DNA of 64,000 bases, taken from Hungatella sp. UBA3048. GTDB taxonomy: Bacteria; Bacillota; Clostridia; Lachnospirales; Lachnospiraceae. Positions 1 through 9,232 of the stretch are shown piece after piece. The notes under the pieces were generated by a model that made no database searches, was not told where the DNA came from, and was given only the letters and a program-made list of their open reading frames with translations. The stretch covers positions 38,163 to 102,162 of the forward strand of contig DFCS01000008.1 in NCBI GenBank assembly GCA_002367105.1. The letters are read 5' to 3'. Within the stretch, counting starts at the first letter, position 1. Each line of letters starts with the position of its first letter. The position numbers and the translations under genes were made by a program.

Positions 1-63
1 CAGCCAACCGGCAACTGCAGTAATCAAAACCTGATTCCCAAGTATATCTTCCCAAAATGTCAT
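1..63 (-). CDS. Divergent PAP2 / YuiD-like membrane protein, 5' end only
   Basis: Only the first 21 codons lie in the window; the gene continues beyond base 1. The ATG at 63-61 follows a strong GGAGGAAACC ribosome site. The start MTFWEDILGNQVLITAVAGW is typical of the YuiD / divergent PAP2 acid-phosphatase-like membrane family, whose members open with a short amphipathic stretch containing a GNQ-like turn before the first membrane helix. Identification rests on this short N-terminus and on memory of the family, so it is tentative. It lies 14 bases downstream of the HD-domain gene on the same strand and may be cotranscribed with it. Confidence 0.55.
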   Translation of the reverse strand, partial: MTFWEDILGNQVLITAVAGWL

Positions 64-76
64 GGTTTCCTCCGTA

Positions 77-637
77 TTATGCAGCGCTCTTCTTTCCAAA
101 TCCGAATAAGATCCAACGCTTGATCCTGGCCATTGTTTCAATCAGTCCGCAAAATTTATCCGAATAAATGATCACCATTCCCTCCCGGCTCTTTGGGGGG
201 ATGGGGGTCAGCGGCCACATATGGCGTAAAATCATATTTTTTTCTTTTTCTGTTAAATCAAAATATTTTACTGCATTATTGAGTGCAGTGCGGGGATGAG
301 TAAAACCATGGAAATGTTCCCCCGTTTCCTTAGCATGGGTATGCCAATCATACAAAAACAAATCATGAAGGAGACCTGCCCTTGCGACCTCTGCATAATC
401 CCAGCCCATCTTCCTGCAAATACAGTAGCCCATATAGGACACCTTAATGCAATGAGCCTTGCAGCTTGTGTCTCCATGCTGCATATAATTTTCCATGGAC
501 TGGAATACCGGACTATCTATAATGTCCCTGACGCAGTCCATATAATCTGTATCTTCACAATAATCTTCCCGTTCTACCCAGGAAGAATCTTCTGCCCATC
601 GAATTGCTTCTTCTTTTTCTTCTCGGGTTAAATGCAT
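77..637 (-). CDS. HD-domain phosphohydrolase-like protein
   Basis: About 186 residues, a small HD superfamily protein. A histidine near residue 62 (AHCIKV), the HD pair at about 91-92 (GLLHDLFLYDW) and a downstream His-rich stretch (HFHGFTHP) match the metal-binding layout of HD phosphohydrolases. The substrate is unknown. The start at 637 (MHLTREEKEE) is preferred over an in-frame ATG three codons upstream because AAGGA sits 8-9 bases before it, whereas it would abut the upstream ATG. It sits between glgA and the YuiD-like gene; relatives are common in clostridia as stand-alone metal-dependent hydrolases. Catalytic identity is inference. Confidence 0.8.
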   Translation of the reverse strand: MHLTREEKEEAIRWAEDSSWVEREDYCEDTDYMDCVRDIIDSPVFQSMENYMQHGDTSCKAHCIKVSYMGYCICRKMGWDYAEVARAGLLHDLFLYDWHTHAKETGEHFHGFTHPRTALNNAVKYFDLTEKEKNMILRHMWPLTPIPPKSREGMVIIYSDKFCGLIETMARIKRWILFGFGKKSAA

Positions 638-683
638 GCTGTCCATCCTTATTCAAACGCTTCTTTCCTGATCCATGGCCGGC

Positions 684-2129
684 TTAATCGCCAATCAGCC
701 AATCATAAAGTTCCTGATATTTCATGGCTGAAGTTTTCCATGAGTAATCCTTTGCCATGGCGCGGTCTATGATCTTGTTCCACTCACGCTTCTTATCGTA
801 GTAGACCCCCTCCGCGTACCGGATAATCCCTAACATCTCGTGAGCATTATAATTAGAGAACGAGAAACCGGTTCCCCGGTTCTCATATTCATTATACGGC
901 TCAACCGTATCTTTTAAACCACCGGTTTCCCGTACAATGGGTACGGTGCCGTACCGGAGAGCCATAAGCTGGCTCAGTCCGCATGGTTCAAATAGGGACG
1001 GCATAAGGAACGCATCACAAGCGGCGTAAATCTTATGGGACATTGCCTCTGAATAATAGATATTGGCGGAAACCTTATCCTGGTATTTCCACGCATAATG
1101 GCGGAACATATTCTCATACCGTTCTTCTCCGGTACCAAGGACTACCAGCTGGATATCATCACCGCACAGCTCATCAATGACACACTGGATTAAATCCAGT
1201 CCCTTCTGGTCTGTCAGTCTGGAAACAATACCGATTACAAACTTCTTCTCATCCTGATTCAGTCCAAGCTCCTGCTGCAAAGCCCGCTTGTTCTTCACCT
1301 TTTCCTTGCGGAAATTTCTTAAATTATAATTCTTTTCAATATGCGGATCGGTTTCCGGATCAAACTCCTCATAATCAATACCATTGACAATTCCCCGGAG
1401 ACTGCCTGCACGTGCACGCATCAGGCCATCAAGCCCTTCCCCGTAAAACGGCATCTTTATTTCTTCCGCATAGGTATCGCTGACCGTAGTTATGGCATCG
1501 GCATAAACAATACCGCCCTTTAACAGGTTGCCATCTTTATATGCTTCCAGCTTATCCGGAGTAAAATAATAATCCGGCAGGCAGGTAAGCTTCTGTATCG
1601 TCTTTACATCCCATACGCCCTGGAACTTTAAATTGTGAATCGTGATTACGGACTTCATGTTCCTGAAAAAGTCTCCATCATGAAACCGGTCCTTTAATAA
1701 AACAGGAATAAGGGCGGTCTGCCAGTCATGACAGTGAATCACATCCGGCTGGAATCCGATAACCGGAAGTGCTGACAAGGCTGCTCTGGAGAAAAAGCAA
1801 AACTTTTCCAGGTCATGATACCAGTCCCCATAGGGCTTGGAACCATTGTAATATTCTTCGTTATCAATAAAGTAAAAGGTAATGCCTTCATGAACATACT
1901 GAAGAATTCCCACATACCTGTTCTCGCCCAGATAGTCCATATAAAAATGGTCTATATAGGTCATCTGGTTCCTCAGTTCTTCTTTGATACATAGGTATTT
2001 GGGAATCATGACTCTTACATCGAAATACTCTTTATCGAAACACTTGGGAAGGGATCCCACTACATCTGCGAGACCACCTGTTTTAATAAAAGGTACTGCC
2101 TCTGATGCAACGAATAAAATCTTCTTCAT
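684..2129 (-). CDS. glgA: Glycogen synthase (ADP-glucose type)
   Basis: 481 residues, the usual length for bacterial GT5 glycogen/starch synthase, which transfers glucose from ADP-glucose to the non-reducing end of a growing alpha-1,4-glucan in the cytoplasm. The N-terminal ADP-glucose motif KTGGLADVVGSLP is at about residues 16-28, and the C-terminal PSLFEPCGLSQL motif carrying the conserved Glu, with TGGL shortly after, is near 380-405. The start is supported by GGGAGG upstream. It lies 97 bases downstream of spo0A on the same strand. No other glycogen genes are in the window. Glycogen-like granules are often made before sporulation in clostridia, so the position next to spo0A may be meaningful, but that is inference. 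Confidence 0.95.
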   Translation of the reverse strand: MKKILFVASEAVPFIKTGGLADVVGSLPKCFDKEYFDVRVMIPKYLCIKEELRNQMTYIDHFYMDYLGENRYVGILQYVHEGITFYFIDNEEYYNGSKPYGDWYHDLEKFCFFSRAALSALPVIGFQPDVIHCHDWQTALIPVLLKDRFHDGDFFRNMKSVITIHNLKFQGVWDVKTIQKLTCLPDYYFTPDKLEAYKDGNLLKGGIVYADAITTVSDTYAEEIKMPFYGEGLDGLMRARAGSLRGIVNGIDYEEFDPETDPHIEKNYNLRNFRKEKVKNKRALQQELGLNQDEKKFVIGIVSRLTDQKGLDLIQCVIDELCGDDIQLVVLGTGEERYENMFRHYAWKYQDKVSANIYYSEAMSHKIYAACDAFLMPSLFEPCGLSQLMALRYGTVPIVRETGGLKDTVEPYNEYENRGTGFSFSNYNAHEMLGIIRYAEGVYYDKKREWNKIIDRAMAKDYSWKTSAMKYQELYDWLIGD

Positions 2130-2226
2130 CCAAAAACCTCCCTTATCCTTTTCCCACTGGGGTATAGTCGATTTTTATTTAGTATACTGCATTTTAAAGA
2201 AATAAGGAAGTATCAAAAGTTACAAA

Positions 2227-3033
2227 TTAGGAAAGTTTTTTATAATCCAGTCTTATCTTATCGGCAATTAAAGCAATAAATTCAGAATTCGTGGGTTTTC
2301 CTTTGCCGGTGCTTACCGTATATCCAAACAATTCATTGATGGTATCCATCTTTCCCCTGCTCCAGGCCACCTCTATGGCATGGCGGATCGCACGTTCCAC
2401 CCTGCTTGGAGTTGTCTGATGTTTCTTTGCAATGGAAGGATAAAGTATCTTTGTGACAGAGGTTAGCATTTCCTGATCCTGTACGGAGATAACAATAGCA
2501 TCTCTCAAATACTGGTAACCTTTAATATGCGCAGGAATGCCTATTTCATGAAGCATCTGTGTTACATCATTTTCAAGGTTCTGTTCCATGTATTCCGTTT
2601 TATTGACATAAGGTTTTACTTTTTTCATCCCCTGTAAGCTGGGAGTCTTCGACTTTCTCTGTCCTACCCTTCGTACCTTATCGACGATAATATCCTTATT
2701 AAACGGCTTCATTATGTAGTAATTTGCTCCCATTCGGAAAGCATCTTCAGTAATATTCTCGCTTCCTGCTGCAGTGACCATAATAAATGACGGAATCTTT
2801 GTAACAGCACCATTTCCGCGTACCCGTTCCATAACTGTTATTCCGTCCATTCTCGGCATAATCACATCCAATAAGACAACATCAGGATTAGTTTTGAGGA
2901 TCATGTTATAAGCGTCTTCGCCATTATCCGCTCTTCCTACTACGTGAAAATCCTCCTCTCCCTCCAGTATATCATTCAGCAGATTCAATGTCTGCAGGTT
3001 ATCATCCGCAATCGCAATACTAATTTCTGACAT
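2227..3033 (-). CDS. spo0A: Sporulation master regulator Spo0A
   Basis: 268 residues from the ATG at 3033, which is preceded by AAGGAGAG; an in-frame upstream start adds nine unlikely residues. The N-terminal receiver domain has acidic residues DD at 10-11, the phosphorylatable Asp56 in VVLLDVIMPRMDG and the conserved Lys in MKPFN. The C-terminal effector domain carries the recognition-helix region RVERAIRHAIEVAWSRG. Phosphorylated Spo0A binds TTGTCGAA-type boxes and switches the cell into sporulation. It lies directly downstream of spoIVB, the conserved arrangement in spore-formers, with a long AT-rich leader containing candidate 0A boxes. Intact, with no odd features. Confidence 0.98.
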   Translation of the reverse strand: MSEISIAIADDNLQTLNLLNDILEGEEDFHVVGRADNGEDAYNMILKTNPDVVLLDVIMPRMDGITVMERVRGNGAVTKIPSFIMVTAAGSENITEDAFRMGANYYIMKPFNKDIIVDKVRRVGQRKSKTPSLQGMKKVKPYVNKTEYMEQNLENDVTQMLHEIGIPAHIKGYQYLRDAIVISVQDQEMLTSVTKILYPSIAKKHQTTPSRVERAIRHAIEVAWSRGKMDTINELFGYTVSTGKGKPTNSEFIALIADKIRLDYKKLS

Positions 3034-3060
3034 ATTGATACTCTCCTTCTGATTCTTCAA

Positions 3061-3500
3061 ATATAGATTAAAACTAGTGTAAAGCCATTATAGTCTTGCC
3101 CTAGCTTATGCCGCAATGGGATTCTATCGCATTATTCGACAAAAGGAACTGGTTTTTAAGCTGATTTTAAAAGTTTTTTTTTCCATTGTTACGTCGAAGG
3201 TCGAAAAGGCTTACCCCGGTCCAAAACCATGAAGGTCCTCTGATTCTCCACCGGTGTTGAAAATTGAAACTCCTTGTCGTCAAAAAAATTCCGAAATTTT
3301 CCATCCCATGAATCTTATATTAACACATTATAATTACCTTGAAAAGCAGATTCTATAAAATATGCTATTTTTTGTAACTTTAATTTCTACATTTCGACTA
3401 TTAAGAAAAAACAATGAAATGTATTTATTGTGAAATACTTCCGAAAATATTCTATTTTACCTAAAATCCGTTGTAATTATTATCATTTAAGCAAAATGTG
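3061..3500 (-). promoter_or_regulatory. spo0A upstream region with clustered GTCGAA (0A-box-like) cores
   Basis: This AT-rich region between spoIVB and spo0A contains four GTCGAA hexamers. One is an exact TGTCGAA box on the minus strand (3135-3141). Two are directly adjacent on the plus strand (3192-3198 and 3199-3205), and a fourth is on the minus strand (3393-3399). Spo0A recognises TGTCGAA-like sites, so autoregulation is likely. Sigma-H/sigma-A promoter elements could not be placed with confidence. Confidence 0.6.
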
Positions 3501-3503
3501 AAA

Positions 3504-3545
3504 AGAAAAGAACGGCTCCGTAAATATTTACGATTCTGTTCTTTC
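3504..3545 (-). terminator. Terminator-like hairpin after spoIVB
   Basis: The inverted repeat AAAGAAC...CGTAAATATTTACG...GTTCTTTC lies 18 bases past the spoIVB stop and is followed on the minus strand by TTTTC. It would separate spoIVB from spo0A transcription. Confidence 0.6.
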
Positions 3546-3562
3546 CTTTCCTGGCCTTTGGA

Positions 3563-4837
3563 TCAGTGATTGATCATGTTTTCGATGAATATCCCGTACC
3601 CTCTTGTTGAGTCCTGGATAAACACATGGGTTACGGCTCCTATCAACTTACCATCCTGTATAATCGGGCTTCCTGACATCCCCTGCACGATTCCTCCGGT
3701 CAGAGCCAAAAGATCGGGGTCTGTGACCTTAATCACCATTCCCTTGCTTTTATGAGTGGTGGAATAATCCACACGCTGTATCTCAATCTCATAATCCCTC
3801 ACCTTTCCGGAAACATCGCTCCGGATGTAGGCCGTACCCTTCTTCACATCCTGCCGGTAGCCAATGGGAATGGCATCCTGCACCATACTCTGTTTAAACC
3901 TGTCATTTACATTTCCAAATATTCCTTCTTCTGTATTGGCGGTAATCGTTCCCAGGGTGGATCCTGGTCCATAATAGATGATCCCGCTCATTACTCCCGG
4001 CTTTCCGAATGTTCCCTTTTCAATTCCAAGAATTGCTGTCTCATAAAGGGCTCCATTGGTTATCTGGACCACATTACCGGTATCACTGTCACTGATTCCA
4101 TGACCCAATGCACCGAACTGTCCGTTCATGTCCACATAAGTCATGGTACCAATTCCCTGAGTGTCATCTCTGACCCAGACTCCCAGCTTGTAGGTTCCGT
4201 CTTCTGCTTCCGTGGGATTCATTTTTACATCAATGGTTTCCCCGTTCCGCCTGATTTTTAACATTGCTTCAGAGGCGCCTATTTTGCTCAGCTCATTCAT
4301 CAGAGTTTCCTTGTCCTTAAGAGGTGTTCCATTGATGTCTTCAATATAATCCCCTGATTGCAGTATCCCGAAAGCCGGCTCTACAACCATTCCATCCTTT
4401 TTTGTTACATCTCCGGTACCGATAACCATGATACCGTCGGATTTTAAGTAGATTCCAATAGGTGTGCCGCAAGGAATGGCATATTTGGTATCTACTACAT
4501 TCACCTGTATGTCCTTTAATTGGATCCATCCAAACAGCTTTAACCCAAGCTTATAACTTCCCTGGTTTTCCGAATATAAGGAAAAGGGCTGATTTACCTG
4601 AAGATGGATCTTGCCGGAAGGAATATTTGATCCGTTATTTAAGACCACTTCCTCACTGTCAGAAGACAGCGTCACATCAAAAGGCATGGAGAAATGAAAC
4701 TGCTCTTCTTCTTGTGCAACGATATTTAACTTGTCGGGAATAACCCGCTTCATATAGAACCAGGAAAATCCGATGCAAAAGATCAGGCTGATCCAGAACG
4801 CTCTTACTATAAATTTATGAAATTTATTTTTTCCCAT
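3563..4837 (-). CDS. spoIVB: SpoIVB serine peptidase
   Basis: 424 residues. A single N-terminal membrane anchor (about 12-28) is followed by a PDZ domain (about 110-205, around FGILQSGDYIEDINGTPL) and an S55 peptidase domain. Catalytic signatures are GALGHGISD (His) and GGIVQGMSGSPI (Ser388). In Bacillus, SpoIVB is made in the forespore, crosses into the intermembrane space and cleaves SpoIVFA to trigger pro-sigma-K processing; several clostridia keep it without the full sigma-K checkpoint. The start has AAGGAGGT upstream. A sequence CATACTA at 4896-4890 resembles a sigma-F/G -10 element, but no clear -35 was seen. It is next to spo0A as in other spore-formers. Confidence 0.97.
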   Translation of the reverse strand: MGKNKFHKFIVRAFWISLIFCIGFSWFYMKRVIPDKLNIVAQEEEQFHFSMPFDVTLSSDSEEVVLNNGSNIPSGKIHLQVNQPFSLYSENQGSYKLGLKLFGWIQLKDIQVNVVDTKYAIPCGTPIGIYLKSDGIMVIGTGDVTKKDGMVVEPAFGILQSGDYIEDINGTPLKDKETLMNELSKIGASEAMLKIRRNGETIDVKMNPTEAEDGTYKLGVWVRDDTQGIGTMTYVDMNGQFGALGHGISDSDTGNVVQITNGALYETAILGIEKGTFGKPGVMSGIIYYGPGSTLGTITANTEEGIFGNVNDRFKQSMVQDAIPIGYRQDVKKGTAYIRSDVSGKVRDYEIEIQRVDYSTTHKSKGMVIKVTDPDLLALTGGIVQGMSGSPIIQDGKLIGAVTHVFIQDSTRGYGIFIENMINH

Positions 4838-5346
4838 CTCGCATACCTCCTTAGGTGAATGAAAGGAGACAATTTTTTTGCTCCTCTCTTAGTATGTGAG
4901 AAATTAATTAAATCACACTGTCATATTTTAGTTGTAACTATTTTCTTTCGGTGGCAGCTATTGCAATAAAATGGATATGGATCGACCATTACAAATTCTA
5001 TATTTTTTTAAAAAAAGATGAGATGCATATTCATTATTTACTCTTATCATCTCCGTTTTTTCATTGATTAAACAATAAAAAATGATTTATAAGCATGCAT
5101 AACACATTGTTCAAGATGGCTTCGATCGAGGATTATTTGCTTATTTTATACGTTTTCTTTCCCTTCTTTCCCGAGAGGTATCCTATAACCCCTATTACTT
5201 TTCTGCAAATATGGATTCATTTTAAAATTGTGTGGAATTATTACAGAATTTATTGTATAATTTTCTAATAAATAAGAAGCTGATACGAAGTAATTTTGTA
5301 ATTTGTGGTTTTTAAAATAACTTAAAGATGGGATAATTAAGATATC
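4838..5346. other. AT-rich divergent intergenic region between spoIVB and the ASCH gene
   Basis: About 500 bases without a supportable gene. Next to spoIVB there is a strong ribosome site and a possible sigma-G-like -10 (4890-4896). On the plus side a TATAAT at 5256-5261 could be the -10 for the ASCH gene, but no -35 at normal spacing is evident. Nothing else recognisable was seen. Confidence 0.5.
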
Positions 5347-5787
5347 ATGAAAGCAGAACAGATGTGGGATAAATTTGTATTAAAAAATCAAATCGAAGCA
5401 GCGGAATATCAATCATGGGCGTTTGGTGCTGAACCTGATGAACTGGCAGAACTAGTATTAAGAGGCATTAAAACCGGAACGGCCTCTGCGTATCCCTTAT
5501 ATGAAGCAGAAAACGAAGCACTGCCAAAAGCAGGAGACTATAGTGTTATTCTCGACTCAAAGGATGAAGCGGTATGTATTATTAAAACAACGAAAGTTTC
5601 CGTCGTCCCATTTCGGGAGGTAAGTAAGGAACACGCCCGGAAAGAAGGCGAAGGCGATGGTTCATTGGAATACTGGAGAAAAGTGCATGTTGAATTTTTC
5701 TGCAAAGATATGTCTGAAAACGGAAAATTATTTGATGAAGATATGCCAGTGGTATGTGAGGAATTTAAATTAGTATATAGGCCTTAA
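5347..5787 (+). CDS. ASCH domain protein
   Basis: 146 residues matching the ASCH fold, a PUA-like beta-barrel thought to bind RNA or nucleic-acid substrates. Supporting features are the N-terminal WAFG segment, the motif RGIKTGTASAYPLY (about residues 40-53; ASCH proteins carry a G-x-K-x-x-T/S motif here), the central PKAGDYSVILDSKDEAVCII strand pair and the C-terminal VCEEFKLVY. Function in vivo is unknown; proposed roles include control of translation and nucleotide metabolism. It is on the opposite strand to its surroundings and, with the next gene, interrupts the recN-spoIVB order. It is richer in A and T than the flanking genes, suggesting later arrival. Confidence 0.85.
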   Translation: MKAEQMWDKFVLKNQIEAAEYQSWAFGAEPDELAELVLRGIKTGTASAYPLYEAENEALPKAGDYSVILDSKDEAVCIIKTTKVSVVPFREVSKEHARKEGEGDGSLEYWRKVHVEFFCKDMSENGKLFDEDMPVVCEEFKLVYRP

Positions 5788-5842
5788 CGTTTTGGTTAAT
5801 GAAAAACAAGCAAGCGGAATAACTGTTATGGAGGGCAATAAA

Positions 5843-6679
5843 ATGGCGGTGGAAAATCAATACTTATCAGATGCAGAAACGATATTATCTCATAGGCATG
5901 ACAATGGGGCTGACCTTTGGACAACTCCCGATAAACGGCTTTTGAAAGGATCTCCGTTTTCGACTTTTGACAGTGTGCTTTTTTTATCGGAACTTGGAAT
6001 GCCGCCTGAAGATCCTGTTTTAAAAGCGGCTGCTGATTTGATTTTCAGTGTATGGCAGGATGACGGGCGTTTTAAAATATATCCCAAAGGTAGTATTTTA
6101 CCATGTCAAACGGCAATAGCTGCCAATGTATTGTGTCATTTGGGGTATGTTTCTGACAGCAGAATTCAAAAAACCTTCCGCCACTTTTTGGATACACAAT
6201 ACAAAGACGGAGGCTGGCGCTGCAATAAGTTTTCATATGGCCATGGGGAAGAAACGGAGTATTCCAATCCAAAACCTACACTGAATGTGCTTGATGCCTT
6301 TCGATTCAGCGACTGCCTTAATAAAGAACAGGCACTTGATAAAGCGGTAGATTTTCTGCTTGAACATTGGGTCATTCGTAAACCCATCGGTCCATGCCAT
6401 TATGGTATCGGAACGCTGTTTATGCAGGTTGAATACCCATTTCGCAATTACAATTTATTTGAATATGTCTACATTTTATCTTTTTATGACCGTGCAAAAA
6501 ACGATAGCCGTTTCCTGGAAGCATTGGAATGTTTGAAATCAAAGACAGTTGACGGCCAAATCATCGTAGAGCGCGTGGTCCCCAAGCTGGCAAAACTCTC
6601 TTTCTGCAAAAAGGGTGCGCCAAGCGCATTAGCAACGAAACGGTATCATGAAATATTAGAAAACCTCAATGTAAAATAA
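5843..6679 (+). CDS. Alpha-alpha toroid (prenyltransferase/squalene-cyclase-like) protein of unknown function
   Basis: 278 residues from the ATG at 5843, preceded by GGAGGG seven bases upstream; an in-frame TTG at 5792 lacks a ribosome site. QDDGRF near residue 78 and KDGGWRC near 115 resemble the Q-x-x-x-G-x-W repeats of squalene cyclase/terpenoid-cyclase toroids, and the rest is predicted helical. No DxDD or DxxD cyclase signature is obvious, so enzymatic activity should not be assumed; such toroids also serve as binding or scaffold domains. It starts 55 bases after the ASCH stop and is probably cotranscribed with it. What ASCH and this protein do together is unknown. Confidence 0.65.
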   Translation: MAVENQYLSDAETILSHRHDNGADLWTTPDKRLLKGSPFSTFDSVLFLSELGMPPEDPVLKAAADLIFSVWQDDGRFKIYPKGSILPCQTAIAANVLCHLGYVSDSRIQKTFRHFLDTQYKDGGWRCNKFSYGHGEETEYSNPKPTLNVLDAFRFSDCLNKEQALDKAVDFLLEHWVIRKPIGPCHYGIGTLFMQVEYPFRNYNLFEYVYILSFYDRAKNDSRFLEALECLKSKTVDGQIIVERVVPKLAKLSFCKKGAPSALATKRYHEILENLNVK

Positions 6680-6730
6680 TCATTACAGGCTGCCATTCTG
6701 AAAAAGAAAAGAGTGGGGGCGAACAAAAAG

Positions 6731-6776
6731 ATGCCGCAATCCTGAAGAAACGTAGTGTTCTTGCAGTTTGCGGCAT
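6731..6776. terminator. Bidirectional terminator-like hairpin between convergent genes
   Basis: The arms ATGCCGCAA and TTGCGGCAT enclose a second matched layer (CTG-AAGAA / TTCTT-GCAG). On the minus strand it is followed by CTTTTTG, serving DUF554; on the plus strand it would end the toroid-protein transcript. Confidence 0.7.
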
Positions 6777-6829
6777 AATATGTTTTACAATTTCCTTCAA
6801 TGATTTTCTTTCAATGCATTGGATCGGTT

Positions 6830-7546
6830 CTAAGGAACAAAAGCAAAAGCCACTGCCAAAAAGATAGCCGGAAGCAGATTGGCAACTTTTATCATCTTTC
6901 CCCATATAAGATTCAAGCCCACACAAAAGATCAGGACAGAACCGGTTAAGGACAAATTAGACAGAGCCTGGGCCGTCATAAAGGGCTCAATGAGTCTTGC
7001 CAGTAGGGTTATGGTTCCCTGAAACAGGGCAACCGGAACAGCCGAAAAGATGCACCCTTTTCCCAGGGAAACAGTCATGACCAGAATGATGATCAAATCC
7101 AGGAGAGCCTTGGCAGCAAGAATTGTATAATCTCCGGAAATCCCATCCTTGATGGCACCTACCACTGCCATGGCTCCGATGCAAACCGTAAGAGAGGCCG
7201 TTACAAATCCGTCTACAAATTTTGCATCGCCGCTGCTGTTTGTTATTCTTTTAAGCCACTCTCCAAACCGCTCCATGGCTGCTTCAAGGTTCATCCACTC
7301 TCCAAGAATTGATCCTATGAAAAAAGACAGGATGAGCATCATCGTTCCCCTGCCGGCAAGCTCTCCCTGCCGGATGACCAGCATTTCTTCCATAACGCCT
7401 TCGATTCCAAGAAACAGCACACATATCCCTGCTCCGCTCATCAGCGTACGCTGGTAACGCTCTTCCATCTTCTTCCCAAAGAGAAGGCCCCCCAAGCCTC
7501 CTGCCGCAATCCCCGCCACATTTATCAGTGTTCCAAGTCCAATCAT
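6830..7546 (-). CDS. DUF554 family membrane protein
   Basis: 238 residues, a hydrophobic DUF554 (YdfK/YqgA-type) protein with about seven membrane segments. It opens with the conserved glycine-rich GTLINVAGIAAGGLGGLLFG, and has the internal FVTASLTVCIGAMAVVGAIKDG region and CVGLNLIW near the C-terminus, all typical of the family. It is thought to be a transporter of unknown substrate. Its start is four bases downstream of the recN stop, so it is likely the last gene of the argR-recN run. Complete and unremarkable. Confidence 0.88.
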   Translation of the reverse strand: MIGLGTLINVAGIAAGGLGGLLFGKKMEERYQRTLMSGAGICVLFLGIEGVMEEMLVIRQGELAGRGTMMLILSFFIGSILGEWMNLEAAMERFGEWLKRITNSSGDAKFVDGFVTASLTVCIGAMAVVGAIKDGISGDYTILAAKALLDLIIILVMTVSLGKGCIFSAVPVALFQGTITLLARLIEPFMTAQALSNLSLTGSVLIFCVGLNLIWGKMIKVANLLPAIFLAVAFAFVP

Positions 7547-7550
7547 GTTC

Positions 7551-9221
7551 TCATACTCCCGGACGTCTGCCTTCTTTTGCCAGCCGCTTCATTTCTCTTG
7601 CATTCGCTCTCACTGCCTCGGTTATCTCTGCGCCTCCTAGAAGCCTTGCCAGCTCCTCTACTACCTCTTCCCCGCTTAAAGGGTGTATGGAAGTGGCTGT
7701 ACGGCCCTCTTCCACCGCCTTAGCAATCTCGTAATGGCTGTCAGCCATGGCAGCGATCTGAGGCAGATGGGTGATGCAGATTACCTGATGGTTCCCGGCA
7801 ATATAGGCCAGCTTTTCCGATACCTTCTGAGCTGTACGTCCGCTGATTCCGGTATCGATCTCATCAAAAATCAAAGTAGGAATGTCATCGGTATCCGCAA
7901 GCACAGTCTTAATGGCCAGCATGATTCTGGACAGCTCGCCGCCGGAAGCTACCATGCCCAAAGGCTTTAAAGATTCTCCCGGGTTCGTGGAAATCAAAAA
8001 TTCCGCCTCGTCAAAGCCGTTCGCTGTATAATGGCCAAGGCGTGTAAATTCCATGGAAAATTCCACATCAATAAAATTTAAGTCCTTAAGCCCTTCCTTT
8101 ATTTTTTTTGTCAGTTCCTTTGCCGTATGCTTTCTCATTTCGGATAATTGACCGGAAAGAAGCTCCAGACGATCCGAAACCTTTTGGAGTTCTTCTGCCG
8201 TCCTTCTCCTGGCCCCGTCATAATCCTCCAACTCATCCAGGCGTTTCTGCTTTTCTTCCAGATTTATAAATATCTGACTTAGGCTTCCTCCATACTTTGC
8301 TTCAAGATTATGTAAAACATCAAGCCGCTCTTCCATCTGCCTGTATTCATCCTCGTCAAAGGACATATCATCCATGTATGAGGTTATTTCCCGGCTGATG
8401 TCACTTAAAATAGAATCGGCATCAAATAACTGATCCCTTATGACAGAAAGCCTGTCATCATAGGAGGCAACCGTTTCCACCTCTTTTAATGCACGGCTGA
8501 TGAAATCTGTATCCACGGCGGAATAAGCCATGGAAAGGCTTTCAGAAATCTTTTTTGCATTCAAAAAAAGGCGGTATCTGGAGGTCAGTTCTTCCTTTTC
8601 CCCTTCCTTTAGCCCGGCATTTTCGATCTCTTCTATCTCATAGCGGATAAAGTCCATTTCCCTGAGTCTGGCTTCCTCGTCAAGCTGGAAGGCGGAAAGC
8701 CTGTCTTTTAACCGGACGTATTCCCGATAAGTATCTGCAATATTCTCTTTTAGCTTATGGGACTTTTTCTCCTGGTAGCGGTCCAGAATCTCAAGATGTT
8801 TTGATTTGTAGAGTAAAGACTGATGTTCATGCTGTCCATGAATATCGATGAGAAGGCCCGTGATTTCCCGCAGCTTTCCTGCAGTTACGGTTTCATCATT
8901 GATTTTGCTTAAACTTCTGGAGGGCATGATCTTCTTTGAAATGATCACCGTGCCGTCTCCATCCGGATAGACATCAAACGCCTTTAACAGGCGGACTTTT
9001 CCCGGGTCACTGACCGTAAAGATCAGCTCAATATAGGCGTATTCTGTGCCCTTTCGAATGATATCCTTTGGCGTTTTGCCCCCCAGGGCAATGGTTACCG
9101 AACCGATAATGATAGATTTACCGGCTCCGGTTTCACCGGTCAGGACATTAAAGCCCTGTCCAAATTCCACATCGGCTTTTTCGATCAGGGCTAAGTTCTT
9201 TACGTGTAATTCTGAAAGCAT
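7551..9221 (-). CDS. recN: DNA repair protein RecN
   Basis: 556 residues, an SMC-like ATPase acting early in double-strand-break repair. Walker A (GETGAGKS) is at residues 29-36. The central half is coiled coil. The ABC-like signature VASGGELSRIMLAIK and Walker B region TLIFDEIDTGISG are in the C-terminal third, followed by the H-loop region ITHLPQIAAMADSHY. It lies downstream of argR with 11 bases between, the usual firmicute order (nadK, argR, recN). Confidence 0.97.
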   Translation of the reverse strand: MLSELHVKNLALIEKADVEFGQGFNVLTGETGAGKSIIIGSVTIALGGKTPKDIIRKGTEYAYIELIFTVSDPGKVRLLKAFDVYPDGDGTVIISKKIMPSRSLSKINDETVTAGKLREITGLLIDIHGQHEHQSLLYKSKHLEILDRYQEKKSHKLKENIADTYREYVRLKDRLSAFQLDEEARLREMDFIRYEIEEIENAGLKEGEKEELTSRYRLFLNAKKISESLSMAYSAVDTDFISRALKEVETVASYDDRLSVIRDQLFDADSILSDISREITSYMDDMSFDEDEYRQMEERLDVLHNLEAKYGGSLSQIFINLEEKQKRLDELEDYDGARRRTAEELQKVSDRLELLSGQLSEMRKHTAKELTKKIKEGLKDLNFIDVEFSMEFTRLGHYTANGFDEAEFLISTNPGESLKPLGMVASGGELSRIMLAIKTVLADTDDIPTLIFDEIDTGISGRTAQKVSEKLAYIAGNHQVICITHLPQIAAMADSHYEIAKAVEEGRTATSIHPLSGEEVVEELARLLGGAEITEAVRANAREMKRLAKEGRRPGV

Positions 9222-9232
9222 GGCGGCCTCCT

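Noticed and set aside
3752..4261. Plus-strand open frame of 169 codons opposite spoIVB
   Set aside because: Shadow of the spoIVB coding strand; no ribosome site and no protein-like pattern.
5792..5842. TTG-started extension of the toroid protein
   Set aside because: No ribosome site; ATG at 5843 is well supported.
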